NCBI RefSeq assembly: GCF_002266435.3
Contig: NZ_CP029426.2
Span: forward strand, 5,610,001 to 5,674,000
Length of the DNA: 64,000 nt
Direction: 5' to 3'
Origin: Bradyrhizobium amphicarpaeae
GTDB taxonomy: Bacteria > Pseudomonadota > Alphaproteobacteria > Rhizobiales > Xanthobacteraceae
The notes under the pieces: generated by a model
Databases searched by the model: none
Told to the model about the DNA's origin: nothing
What the model saw: the letters and a program-made list of their open reading frames with translations, nothing else
Made by a program: the position numbers and the translations under genes
In this document: positions 42,292 through 51,900 of the stretch, piece after piece
How positions within the stretch are numbered: the first letter of the stretch is position 1
Layout of the letters: each line of letters begins with the position of its first letter

Positions 42292-42320
42292 GAGCGGTCC
42301 TTGGCCTGCTGAAATTAGCC

Positions 42321-42394
42321 AGTAACCTATATAATCGCCATTGACAAGTTATCACTCAGGTTAGTAACCTTCAAATTAGCTATTTACAGGTTAC
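42321..42394. promoter_or_regulatory. Operator region with AGGTTA-G-TAACCT palindrome and two half-sites
   Basis: AGGTTAGTAACCT (42358-42370) is a perfect palindrome with a central G. A matching half-site AGTAACCT lies at 42321-42328 and an inverted half-site AGGTTAC at 42388-42394. The sites are spaced about three to four helical turns. TTGACA (42341-42346) lies between them as a possible -35 for the hydrolase gene. The CGNR protein encoded divergently is the natural candidate ligand. Confidence 0.65.
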
Positions 42395-42410
42395 ATTAAC
42401 GGAGATGGCC

Positions 42411-43271
42411 ATGACCCCAACCACCTATCGCACTGCCGACGTCGATGATTTCAAGGTGTTCTATCGCGAGGCCGGTCCAAAAGGCGCACCGAAGCTGCTG
42501 CTGCTGCACGGCTTCCCCAGCGCCGGCCACATGTTCCGCGACCTGATCCCGCTGCTCGCCGATAAATTCCACATCGTCGCGCCCGACCTTCCCGGCTTCG
42601 GTCAGTCCGACATGCCGGCACGAGAAAGCTTCCGCTACACCTTCGACAATGTCGCTCAGGTGATCGAGCGCTTTACCGAAGTGATCGGTTTCGATCGTTT
42701 CGCGATTTACGTCTTCGACTATGGCGCACCAACCGGCTTTCGGCTTGCGCTGCGCCACCCCGAGCGCATCAGCGCCATCATTTCCCAGAACGGCAATGCC
42801 TACGAAGATGGCCTGAGCGACGGCTGGTCTCCGATCAAAGCCTATTGGCAGGACCCTACGCCCGCCAATCGCGACGCGCTGCGCGCCCTTCTCACGCCGG
42901 AGGCGACACGTTGGCAGTACACGCATGGCGTCGCTGATGCCGCGATGGTGTCGCCGGACGGCCAGAACCTGGACAATTTCTATCTGGCTCGACCGGGTTC
43001 TGACGAGGTGCAGCTCGACCTGTTCGGCGACTACAAGAGCAACGTCGCGCTCTATCCGTCATTCCAGGACTATTTCCGCACCCACAAGCCCCCGTTCCTG
43101 GCGGTCTGGGGCAGGAACGATCCATTCTTCATTCCGCCCGGCGCCGAGGCTTTCAAGCGCGACAATCCCAACGCAGTGGTTCAGTTCTTCGACACCGGCC
43201 ATTTTGCGCTGGAAACGCACGCGCGGGAGATTGCGGAGAGCATTCGCGCGTTCTTGGCCTCCAGAGCATGA
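42411..43271 (+). CDS. Alpha/beta hydrolase, haloalkane dehalogenase/epoxide hydrolase-like
   Basis: The ATG at 42411 is preferred to the one at 42405 because GGAG (42401-42404) then lies 6 bp away; 286 residues. The core matches the family: LLLLHGFPSAGHMFRDLIPLLA with the oxyanion HGFP, LPGFGQSDMP, and IYVFDYGAPTGFRLA with Asp as nucleophile (DYGAP) in place of the usual serine. A late acid, VWGRNDPFFIP, and a histidine, TGHFALETH, complete the triad. Asp nucleophiles occur in dehalogenases and epoxide hydrolases. Probably controlled by the divergent CGNR regulator. Confidence 0.88.
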   Translation: MTPTTYRTADVDDFKVFYREAGPKGAPKLLLLHGFPSAGHMFRDLIPLLADKFHIVAPDLPGFGQSDMPARESFRYTFDNVAQVIERFTEVIGFDRFAIYVFDYGAPTGFRLALRHPERISAIISQNGNAYEDGLSDGWSPIKAYWQDPTPANRDALRALLTPEATRWQYTHGVADAAMVSPDGQNLDNFYLARPGSDEVQLDLFGDYKSNVALYPSFQDYFRTHKPPFLAVWGRNDPFFIPPGAEAFKRDNPNAVVQFFDTGHFALETHAREIAESIRAFLASRA

Positions 43272-43381
43272 TCAGTCCTGATTGTGTGCCGACATTCTTG
43301 CTTCACGCGGTTTCTTGACGCGAACCGATTCACTTCCCCCGAGAACGCCCTGACTTAACGGGGGGCTGTCCTCTCCGGCGT

Positions 43382-44371
43382 TTACGCTGCCAACCTCTGC
43401 TGACCGCGGAAGGCGCTGATCGCCATGTGGACGAGATGCAGCTTGCCTTTGACCGCCGGCGATATGTCGAACGGATATGCGTCCCTCATCCCGAGCGAGC
43501 GGTTGAGTTCGTTGATGCTGCGAGCAAGCGGCATCCAAAGTGACAGTAGCGCCTCGAAGTCGCTCTCGAGATAGGGATCCGTCAGGGTCCGGCGGGCGCG
43601 ATCGTCCAGCGACAACGGCAAACCTGCCAGCGAGTCGAGCGTCGACACGATATGCAGGAAATGCGCGAACGTTTCCGCCCAATCCTCCCAGGGGTGGGAC
43701 GTGGCGTACTCGCTGATGAAGCCGCTTCGGTCGTATGAACGATCGGCGCGGCTGTAATAGGAGTTGATCGCGGCTTGATAGTCCTGCGCCTGGTCACCGA
43801 AGATCAGGTTGAACGGGGCCTGGAATGTCGTGCCGTCAACGAGCATGGCCCAGTAGAAGTGACCGATCTCGTGCCGGAAATGCCCGAGCAGCGTGCGGTA
43901 CGGCTCCCGGAACGCAACACGGCGAGCTTCTCGCTCGACATCATCGGCCTCGGCAAGGTTGAGCGTGATGAGGCCCGAGAGATGCCCCGTCAGGATCGGA
44001 CTGACCTCGTCCGAGAGAATGTCAAACGCCAATCGTGCGCCGCTGCGCGATGCAAGCGGAAGCCTGAGGCGACTGAGATCATAGAGAAGACGACGCTTGG
44101 CTTCCTCCATGCGGCGCCAAAGCATGATGTTTCTGGTGCTGCCGAGATTAGGAGTCGTGCGCGTGAGGCGGCACGAGCCGCAATACCAGTCCGCACCCTC
44201 GACGCACCAGTTGCAACCGATGATCTCGCGGTTTCGGCAAGATTGACGGGATGCAAGTTTCGTCATCTCGATGCGCGAGGAATCGAACGTCAGCTCAGTG
44301 CCACAATTCGCGCACGCGACGTGCTCGAACGAAACGGGATGGCGACATGACGGACACTGAAAAATCTTCAC
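43382..44371 (-). CDS. Putative zinc-binding metallopeptidase (Peptidase_Mx type)
   Basis: The product has 329 residues, cytoplasmic. The N-terminus has zinc-ribbon pairs CPSCRHP and CANCG, then CRNREIIGCNWC and YCGSC. The peptidase part carries GHFRHEIGHFYW (HExxH) and a downstream WEDWAETFAHFLH that probably supplies the third metal ligand. This order is that of the uncharacterised Peptidase_Mx family. Substrate unknown. It lies 110 bp past the convergent alpha/beta hydrolase and is not obviously co-transcribed with anything. Confidence 0.83.
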   Translation of the reverse strand: MKIFQCPSCRHPVSFEHVACANCGTELTFDSSRIEMTKLASRQSCRNREIIGCNWCVEGADWYCGSCRLTRTTPNLGSTRNIMLWRRMEEAKRRLLYDLSRLRLPLASRSGARLAFDILSDEVSPILTGHLSGLITLNLAEADDVEREARRVAFREPYRTLLGHFRHEIGHFYWAMLVDGTTFQAPFNLIFGDQAQDYQAAINSYYSRADRSYDRSGFISEYATSHPWEDWAETFAHFLHIVSTLDSLAGLPLSLDDRARRTLTDPYLESDFEALLSLWMPLARSINELNRSLGMRDAYPFDISPAVKGKLHLVHMAISAFRGQQRLAA

Positions 44372-44784
44372 GTGTACTGGTCCCAGACGGACGGCACACC
44401 CGAAAGCCGCCCCATCATTTCAAGGAGCTCTTGCGACCGTCGCTTTTACCGGCGAGCAACGCACGCTGCATTCGGAGCGCGTGCTGCCTCAACAAGCCGG
44501 CTCCCGCGCTCACTTGGCTCGATTGAGGCTGCGGTTTTTTCTCAAGTACCTTTTCGAGAACAGGCCGACCGGTCCACGCCCGCTCGGGCTGAACCGCCAT
44601 GGGGCCGACGTTTTGTCTCCTTGTCATGGTGTAACAACACCAGATCGTGTGCCGAGTTCCCTTCTCGACCGGCGAGTGATCAAGTCTCGGCTTTTCAGAC
44701 AGGTCTTGGGTTATGCAGATACGACAATGCCGCCGTCGGTATGACGGCGGCATCGTCAATTCAGCGGCTTGCTGGGCGAGGGGC
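44372..44784. other. Intergenic region, no gene seen apart from a terminator
   Basis: This is 413 bp between two minus-strand genes. Possible frames are short and lack start context or coding-like composition. A hairpin at 44727-44753 serves the upstream gene, and the promoter of the metallopeptidase gene must lie here. Confidence 0.5.
44727..44753 (-). terminator. Terminator hairpin after secreted hydrolase-like gene
   Basis: ATGCCGCCGTC and GACGGCGGCAT form a perfect 11-bp stem with a 5-base loop, 31 bp beyond the stop of the gene at 44785-45501. On the minus strand it is followed by a weak TTGTCGT stretch. Confidence 0.65.
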
Positions 44785-45501
44785 TTAATTCCGGGGAGCC
44801 GTTGCCGCCGCCGAGCGCGCCGGCCGGGGTGCGCCGGGCTCGGCGACAGCAACCGCAGGCGCGCGCGAGCGCAAGATGGCGGCGTCGATCTCGGCGATGA
44901 CACGGCGCTGGATCGCCTCGTTCTTGTCGATCGAGATGTGGCCGACGCCGGTGCCGCGAACGTCGACATTGTCGAGCTTGCCGCGGAAGCCGTTTGCAGG
45001 CTTCACCGGCTCGCCGGGACCGTCGCCGATATAGATGTTGATGTAACGCTCCGCGCCGGTCGAGAGCTTGGTCTTGAACACGGAATCGAGGCCGACCGCG
45101 AGCTTCACGGGTACGCCGAGCCGGTTGAGCTTCGCGATCATGTCGGGGAGCGCGGTCGCGCCGGAGGAATGCCCGACCAGGACGATGGTCTTGAGCCGGC
45201 CGGCCTTGTAGTTCGCTGCGGCTTCATCGGCAAGCGAGGACCAGGACACGAAATTGGCCACGGTCACCGGCACGCCCTGCGCCTGGAGGCGGGCGCCGAT
45301 CGTGTCGAGACCGAGCGAGAAGATGTTGAGCACGCCGCGGAGCAGGTAGACATGTGTGGTCGCGACCTGGGCCTGGCTCGGCGCAGCCCGGGCCGTGGTC
45401 GGGCTGATGGCAACAGCTGACAGCACGAGCAGGCAGATCGCCCATACACGGAGGGCGGACAACTGGCTGGCGCCGGCGGTGTGACGGCCGTTCGGTCTCA
45501 T
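44785..45501 (-). CDS. Secreted alpha/beta-hydrolase-like protein (paralogue of 40582-41523)
   Basis: ATG at 45501 follows AGGGAA; 238 residues. Signal: VWAICLLVLSAVAISPTTARAA. The mature domain starts VYLLRGVLNIFSLGLDTIGARL, parallel to the paralogue's YLFRGAMGPIFSTGMDRLEEKL, and has a nucleophile elbow LVGHSSGATAL. Both share a late GHISIDKNEAIQRRVIAEID/SHINIEKSDDIHRQIVEM region that should bring the catalytic histidine. The LysM domain of the paralogue is replaced by an Ala/Pro-rich tail. Probably a periplasmic hydrolase of unknown substrate. Confidence 0.78.
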   Translation of the reverse strand: MRPNGRHTAGASQLSALRVWAICLLVLSAVAISPTTARAAPSQAQVATTHVYLLRGVLNIFSLGLDTIGARLQAQGVPVTVANFVSWSSLADEAAANYKAGRLKTIVLVGHSSGATALPDMIAKLNRLGVPVKLAVGLDSVFKTKLSTGAERYINIYIGDGPGEPVKPANGFRGKLDNVDVRGTGVGHISIDKNEAIQRRVIAEIDAAILRSRAPAVAVAEPGAPRPARSAAATAPRN

Positions 45502-45775
45502 CGGTGTTTTCCCTGGGGACAATACGCTTTGCGATTGGCCGGAATCGTAGCCACGGCCGGCTCGCAGACGCAACAAAGAGCCGCGTGAACGGCGATCTTA
45601 GCCACAGTCCGTGGCCATCGCGCAACACCTGCCCGAAACCTGCCACCGAAGCGCCCGTTTTGAGACCATTTTTCTCTCGCCGATTGCGACCGGCCAGAGG
45701 CATTCCTATCTCAGAACTCCGCTGACCCGCCGTTCCCGGCTGGTTCCGGCCCCCTCCCCAGCCCTACCGGCCCTC

Positions 45776-46699
45776 ATGTCCTCCATCATTTCCGTCGCCA
45801 ATCTGTCGAAGACCTATGGGTCCGGCTTCAAGGCGCTCAAGAACGTCAATCTCGACATCAAGCGCGGCGAAATCTTCGCGCTGCTCGGTCCGAACGGTGC
45901 CGGCAAGACGACGCTGATCTCGATCATCTGCGGCATCGCCAATCCCAGCGAAGGCAAGGTTCTTGTCGGTGGCGAGAACATCCAGAGCTCCTACCGCAAG
46001 GCGCGCTCGCTGATCGGCCTCGTGCCGCAGGAATTGCACACCGACGCCTTCGAGAGCGTGTGGGCGACCGTGAGCTTTTCCCGCGGCCTGTTCGGCAAGC
46101 CGAAGAACCCTGATCATATCGAGAAGGTGCTGAAAGACCTCTCGCTCTGGGACAAAAAGGACAACAAGATCATCACGCTGTCCGGCGGCATGAAGCGCCG
46201 CGTGATGATTGCGAAAGCGCTGTCGCACGAGCCGCAGATCCTGTTCCTGGACGAGCCCACCGCCGGCGTCGACGTCGAGCTGCGCAAGGGCATGTGGGAG
46301 GTGGTGCGCGGCTTGCAGCAATCCGGCGTCACCATCATCCTCACCACGCATTACATCGAGGAAGCCGAGGAGATGGCCGATCGCATCGGCATCATCAACA
46401 AGGGTGAGATCGTGCTGATCGAGGACAAGGCGAGCCTGATGCAGAAGCTCGGCAAGAAGCGGCTGACGCTGCATCTGCAGGGCAAGCTCGACGCGCTGCC
46501 GGAGAGCCTTAATCACTACGAGCTCGAACTCTGCGATAACGGGGCGACGCTGGTCTACGACTACGACACCAAGGGCGAGCGCACCGGCATCACCAGCCTG
46601 CTCAGCGACCTCCGCAACGCCAACATCCGCTTCAACGATCTCGACACGACGCAATCGTCGCTCGAGGACATCTTCGTCGACCTCGTGAGGACGCCATGA
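45776..46699 (+). CDS. ABC-2-type exporter ATP-binding protein
   Basis: ATG at 45776 gives 307 residues. Walker A is [16 protein letters not shown], signature [17 protein letters not shown], Walker [15 protein letters not shown], and switch [13 protein letters not shown]. The C-terminal 80 residues form the accessory domain usual in drug- or polysaccharide-export (CcmA/NodI-like) ATPases. The stop overlaps the permease start (ATGA at 46696-46699), so the pair is translationally coupled. Confidence 0.92.
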   Translation: MSSIISVANLSKTYGSGFKALKNVNLDIKRGEIFALLGPNGAGKTTLISIICGIANPSEGKVLVGGENIQSSYRKARSLIGLVPQELHTDAFESVWATVSFSRGLFGKPKNPDHIEKVLKDLSLWDKKDNKIITLSGGMKRRVMIAKALSHEPQILFLDEPTAGVDVELRKGMWEVVRGLQQSGVTIILTTHYIEEAEEMADRIGIINKGEIVLIEDKASLMQKLGKKRLTLHLQGKLDALPESLNHYELELCDNGATLVYDYDTKGERTGITSLLSDLRNANIRFNDLDTTQSSLEDIFVDLVRTP

Positions 46700-47457
46700 A
46701 TCATCGCGCCATCCGCGCCATCTACCTGTTCGAAATGGCGCGCACCTGGCGTACGCTGCTGCAGAGCATCGTCTCGCCGGTGGTGTCGACCTCGCTTTAT
46801 TTCGTGGTGTTCGGCGCCGCGATCGGCTCGCGCATCAGCCAGGTCGAGGGCGTCAGCTATGGCACCTTCATCGTGCCGGGCCTGATCATGCTTTCGGTGC
46901 TGACCCAGAGCATCGCCAACGCCTCGTTCGGCATCTACTTCCCGAAATTCACCGGCACGATCTACGAGATCCTGTCGGCGCCGATCTCATATTTCGAGAT
47001 CGTGCTCGGCTATGTCGGGGCCGCAGCGACCAAGTCGATCATCCTCGGCCTGATCATCCTGGCGACGGCCGGGCTGTTCGTGCCGCTGCATATCCACCAT
47101 CCGGTCTGGATGCTGGCTTTCCTGGTGCTGACGGCGGTGACGTTCAGCCTGTTCGGCTTCATCATCGGCATCTGGGCCGATGGCTTCGAGAAGCTGCAGA
47201 TGATCCCGATGCTGGTGGTGACGCCGCTGACCTTCCTCGGCGGCAGCTTCTATTCCATCGACATGCTGCCGCCCACCTGGCGCACGGTCGCGTTGCTCAA
47301 CCCGGTCGTCTATCTGATCTCCGGCTTCCGCTGGAGTTTCTACGAGATCGCGGACGTCAGCATGTCCGTCAGCATCGGCATGACGCTGGCGTTCCTGGTG
47401 ATCTGTCTCGTCGTGATCTGGTGGATCTTCCGCACCGGGTACCGGCTGAAGAACTAA
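46696..47457 (+). CDS. ABC-2-type permease
   Basis: The product has 253 residues and six helices, with the ABC-2 pattern: an N-terminal cytoplasmic segment ([20 protein letters not shown]), [23 protein letters not shown], and the conserved [21 protein letters not shown] before the last two helices. Together with the preceding ATPase it forms an export (flippase-like) transporter; the cargo is unknown. A strong hairpin follows directly. Confidence 0.92.
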   Translation: MNHRAIRAIYLFEMARTWRTLLQSIVSPVVSTSLYFVVFGAAIGSRISQVEGVSYGTFIVPGLIMLSVLTQSIANASFGIYFPKFTGTIYEILSAPISYFEIVLGYVGAAATKSIILGLIILATAGLFVPLHIHHPVWMLAFLVLTAVTFSLFGFIIGIWADGFEKLQMIPMLVVTPLTFLGGSFYSIDMLPPTWRTVALLNPVVYLISGFRWSFYEIADVSMSVSIGMTLAFLVICLVVIWWIFRTGYRLKN

Positions 47458-47494
47458 CATTCCGGGGCGCGACAGAGTCGCGAACCCCGGAATG
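47458..47494. terminator. Bidirectional terminator hairpin
   Basis: CATTCCGGGGCGCGAC (47458-47473) pairs with GTCGCG (47477-47482) and CCCCGGAATG (47485-47494), giving a 16-bp stem with an AA bulge and a 3-base loop. It starts right after the permease stop and precedes the convergent glycine-rich gene's stop at 47503. Confidence 0.8.
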
Positions 47495-47502
47495 GCGGCG
47501 GG

Positions 47503-47826
47503 TTACCGGTAACAGTGGAAGTGATTGTAGCCGTCATAATAGCCGCGGCAGCGACGATGACCGCGATGGGGAATGCCGAACACCCCCTCAACCGCGCCGA
47601 CAGCACCGCCCACGCCAGCGCCGACGACGCCTCCGACCGCACCGCCGACCGGGCCCGCGATACGGTTGCCTTCATAGGAGCCTTCCTGAGCGCCGCGGAC
47701 AATACCCTGGGCGTGACCGAGTTGAGGCAGGCACGTCAGGCCGAGGAGGATAGCGGCGCCTGCGAAGAGCAGGCGGGCAGAACGACCGGCCGGCAGCGAA
47801 GCGGCGGCCACACGAACTCTGTTCAT
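47503..47826 (-). CDS. Secreted glycine-zipper protein, 107 aa
   Basis: Signal peptide: a long basic start, then LLFAGAAILLGLTCLPQLGHAQ. The mature part contains GPVGGAVGGVVGAGVGGAVG, a glycine-zipper segment able to pack in or on membranes. It ends in a His/Tyr/Arg-rich RRCRGYYDGYNHFHCYR, with two cysteines. Proteins of this design are common in rhizobia and have no known function. An envelope or outer-membrane role is inferred. Confidence 0.75.
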   Translation of the reverse strand: MNRVRVAAASLPAGRSARLLFAGAAILLGLTCLPQLGHAQGIVRGAQEGSYEGNRIAGPVGGAVGGVVGAGVGGAVGAVEGVFGIPHRGHRRCRGYYDGYNHFHCYR

Positions 47827-48132
47827 TGTATTTCATAAGGGTAAGCCGGCCCGCGAGACCCGCTGGCCGAGATATGGGCGCTGCACTAACGCCGAACGGG
47901 CCAATTGGTTGCGCCCGCATGACAAATGGCGCCACAATGGAGGTGCGCCTGCTCGCGAAAATGTCAGCGTGGCCGCGACCCGCGCGCCACCAAGCGGCCT
48001 TGCTTACGCCCGGCATCACGTTAACGATGGCTGAGCAGGCCGCTGGAACGAAAGCCGGATTGCAGGCATATTGCACGCCGGGGACGGAGAGCCGCGGCGC
48101 CTAGCGTGAACAGGCCGGAGGCCAGGATTCAA
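47827..48132. other. Intergenic divergent promoter region, no gene seen
   Basis: This is 306 bp between the glycine-zipper gene and the L,D-transpeptidase gene. No credible coding frame or strong repeat is visible; both promoters should lie here. Confidence 0.5.
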
Positions 48133-48927
48133 ATGCGTTTCCAGATGCGTTCCTTTTTCATCGTGTTCACGTCCCTGATGCTCTTGAGCGCGGGCAGCGC
48201 GCAGGCCAAGGTTGAGATCACCGTCGACAAGGACAATCAGCAGATGACCGTCGCGGTCGACGGCGTCGCGCGGTATCACTGGCCGGTATCGACCGGCATC
48301 CCCTCGCGCGAGACGCCAAACGGCGCGTTCCGCACCTTCCGGATGGAAGAGGATCACTACTCCAAGGAATTCGACGACGCGCCGATGCCGCACGCGATCT
48401 TCTTCACCAAGGTCGGCCACGCCATCCATGGCACCGACTCGGTCGGCCGTCTCGGCTCGCCGGCGTCCCATGGCTGCGTGCGGCTGTCGCGACAGAACGC
48501 CTCGACTCTCTATGCGCTGGTCCAGCAGCAAGGCGTGCTCAACACCACGGTGACGCTGACCGGCTCGGCGCAGGTGGCGCTGGCGCGCAATCCGCGCGGC
48601 CGCACCAACAATGCAATCGCCCGCGCGCCGCAGCAGCCTGCCGAAGAGCAGTACGCGACCACTGGCGATCCCGTGAACCTGACGCCGCCGCAGCAGCCCG
48701 CCCGTCGCTACATGCCGCAGGACGACAATTACATCTACCCCGCCGACGGCAGCGACACCGGCGCGCGCTATCCGGCGCCGCGTCCGATCACGCGGCCCTA
48801 TGGCACGCAGGCCTACCAGCAACTGCCGCAGCCGACCTATGACCAGGGCTACGGCCAGCAGGGCACCTACTATCAGCCGCAGCCGCGGCAGGTTTATCAG
48901 CCGCGCGGCTATTACTACCAGAACTGA
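48133..48927 (+). CDS. L,D-transpeptidase (YkuD family), secreted
   Basis: ATG at 48133 has AGGA 5 bp upstream; a GTG at 48106 is an earlier option. It has 264 residues with signal SFFIVFTSLMLLSAGSAQA. The YkuD domain (about 30-145) carries the catalytic HGTDSVGRLGSPASHGCVRL, with the active-site Cys in SHGCVRL. Such enzymes make 3-3 peptidoglycan cross-links or attach outer-membrane proteins to peptidoglycan in Rhizobiales. The C-terminal half is Gln/Pro/Tyr-rich and probably disordered, ending RGYYYQN. Confidence 0.9.
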   Translation: MRFQMRSFFIVFTSLMLLSAGSAQAKVEITVDKDNQQMTVAVDGVARYHWPVSTGIPSRETPNGAFRTFRMEEDHYSKEFDDAPMPHAIFFTKVGHAIHGTDSVGRLGSPASHGCVRLSRQNASTLYALVQQQGVLNTTVTLTGSAQVALARNPRGRTNNAIARAPQQPAEEQYATTGDPVNLTPPQQPARRYMPQDDNYIYPADGSDTGARYPAPRPITRPYGTQAYQQLPQPTYDQGYGQQGTYYQPQPRQVYQPRGYYYQN

Positions 48928-48953
48928 CGCGATCCAAATCCGAGGGGGCGCCG

Positions 48954-51900
48954 TCAGCCGCCCTCGCCCACCAGCACGAACGGCGCCCACACGGCAGGAT
49001 CGGCGTTGCGGGACGACGACCGGTCGGCAATCAAGGCCTTCATCGACCGGCGCAGCGCTTCGGCACGGCCGATGCCGGGATGCGCGGCGAGCTCGGAGAA
49101 GGCGCCCGTGGTCAGCCGCACCGCTGCATCGGAATCGACCGGCCAATGCGAGACGAGAAGCGCTCGCGCGCCGGCATAGAAGAACGCGCGCGCGAGGCCC
49201 GAAAGGCCCTCGGCGCCAGGCTTGTCGCCGGCTGCCGTGTTGCAGGCCGAAAGCACCGCCCAGTCCGCATCCAGCTTGAGTTTTGCGATGCGACTTGCCG
49301 TGAGCAGACCGTCATCGTCGCTGGTCGGCTTGTCCGGCAATGTCAGCACGAGCGCGGGCTCGCTGAGGCCGCTGACCTCGCCGGCGACGAGACCGTGGGT
49401 CGCGAAATCGACGACACGGTATTGATCGAGCGGCAGAGTGCTCACGCTGGTCACGGTCGCGGCTGAGCCGAGCTTGACGTCGTCCTGCGGCGAGGCGCCG
49501 AGCGCAAGCGCCACAGCCTGGAGCTCGCCCGCGGTTTCCGGCAGCGGAGGCAGCCCCGTGCGCAGGCGCTCGATATCGACGGAAGTGCCGTCATAGTAGC
49601 TTGGGTATGGCTGCACGTTGCGCCCCGCGCGCTTGTCGCTCGGCGAACGCCGCAGCACCGGATCGCCAAATCCGATGAACGGCTTTTGCGCGCGTGAGTC
49701 CCTGGCAAAGCTGCGCAACGCACGCAGGCTCGGCACCGATGGTAACACCGTGATGGCGCGCTCGTTGAGCAGCCACGCCGCCTGCCGAAAGCGGTCGGCG
49801 GACGCCGTGTCGGGCTTCTTCGTCACCAGCACATGAAACGGCAGGCTGGTGAGCGCACCGGCCGGGACGACCAGCAGTTTTAGCTTGCCGGAGATGTCGG
49901 CCGATATCGGGCCGAATAGCGCATTGTAGAGTTCGAAGGAGGCATCGAGGTCGAATGACGATTGGGCGGCCTCGGGATTGCCGAGCCCGAGCCGCAGATG
50001 GGCAACACGGTCGACGATCTCGCGGCTGCCAAGCGCGATCTGACGCAGCGCGCTTGCCTCACGCGTCACCGCCAACGCGTAACTCTTGTCACCGCGCAGG
50101 ATGAACGCCACCAAAGCTTCGTCGGGCTTCAGCAGCCCCTGCGTTTGCGCGATGGACAGCGGTCGCGGATTGGACAATTCAGCATAGGCCGGAAAGCTGC
50201 GGTCGAGCTGAGCCGAGACGTCTTCAAGCGATTTTCGCGTTTGCGCGGTCTGCGCGCGCAAGCTGGCGATCAATGCGTCGTTGCGCTTGCCGTCCGCCTG
50301 CCCGAGCTCGGACGTCACGCGCTTTTCGAGCGTTTCGAGGTTCGCTTTCAGATCCTGCTGCCGCCTCACCAGTCCGGCGATCGCATCGTTGCCGGCGCCG
50401 AACCGGGCCGCCATTTGCGACAGCGCGGCCCCCGCGCTGGTCTCGTGGGCGCGCTGAGCGGCGCCGAAGGCCTCGTCCTTCGCGGCATTGTCCAGCTTGC
50501 CGTCGGAGACGCGCCAGATCGCATCGATCAGCCAGGGATCGATCTCGGGAAAACGGACGAACTGCGTATTCTTCTCTGCGTTCAGCGCGGCGGCAGCCAG
50601 CCGCAGCCGCGCCAGGGCATCCGGCCACTTGCCCTCGCGGCGATCGGCGTCGGCCAGGTTGATCATCGTAGCGATGGAATCGCGGTGCCGTGGCCCGAGC
50701 CTGTCCTGCGCGATCGCAAGCGCGCGGTCGAGCCGGCCGCGGGCCTCGGCCATGTTGCCGGTCTTGAGGTCGAGCAGCGCGACGGCCCGCAGGTCCTTCA
50801 CGAGTTGCGGATGCGCGGCACCGAGTACGCGCTCGTCGATCTCGAGGCAGCGGAGCAGAAGCCGTCTCGCCTCATCGATCTGGCCAGCGTCCATCAGGGC
50901 TTGCCCGAGCGAGCCGGCGGCAACCGCGGTCGGGCCGCTGCCTTCACCGAACTTGCGCTCAATGACGGCGAGCGAGCGGCGGTAGAGACCGAGGGCCTGT
51001 TCCTTACGCCCGAGGTCCGAATAGCTGTTGGCCAGATTGTTCAGCGCGCGGCCGACATCCGGGCTATCGGCGCCAAAGGACTTTTCATAGATCGCGAGCA
51101 CCCGCTCCTGCAGACCGGCCGCTGCCTCGTGCTTGCCCTGCGCTGAAAAGGCGTTGGCAAGATTGTTCAGCCCGATAGCCGTGGTCGGATGGTTCGGACC
51201 GTAGATGCGCTCGTAAGCCTGCAGCGTCTGCTGATAGAGTTTCTCCGCCTCCGCATAACGCGCCTCGTGCTCAAGCACAGTTGCGAGGTTGCCGGTGCTG
51301 GCCGCAACGTTCGGATGGGTCTCGCCGCGTCGCGCCCGCGTGATCGCAAGCGAGCGCCGCATCGACGCCTCCGCCTCGGCCAGACGGCCGGCATCCAGAT
51401 AGAGGTTGCCGAGATCGTTGAGTATCTTGTCGTAGTTCAGCTTGGTCTCGGCATCCTTGCCAAAGCTGCGATCGAGCAGCTCGATCCCCTGTTTCAACAG
51501 TCGCTCGCCGTCGTCGAAGCGCCCGAGCAGTCCGTAGACATCTCCAAGATCGTCCATCGCGGAGGCGACATCGAGAGGAGGCGCGTTGGCGGCCTGCAAG
51601 GCCGAGAGGGCCCGTTCGAGATAGCCGGCCGCTTCCTTGAAATTCTCGTTGTCGCGCGCGAGCCCGCCGAGCGCCGACAGCGTCCCGGCGAGGCTGCCGT
51701 CGTTGGCGCCGAAAGCGCTGGTGCCGAGCGCGAGCGCCCGCTCGGCGACCGCGGTCGCCTCCGCCCGTCGCTCGAGCATGCCGAGCGATCCGACCAGGAT
51801 GTTCGAGGTGCGCAGCGTCGAGGCGACATCGCTGTTGCGTAGCTTGATGGCGAGCGCCGCGTTGAGCTTGTCGACCGCTTCCGGGAAGCGACCGAGATTG

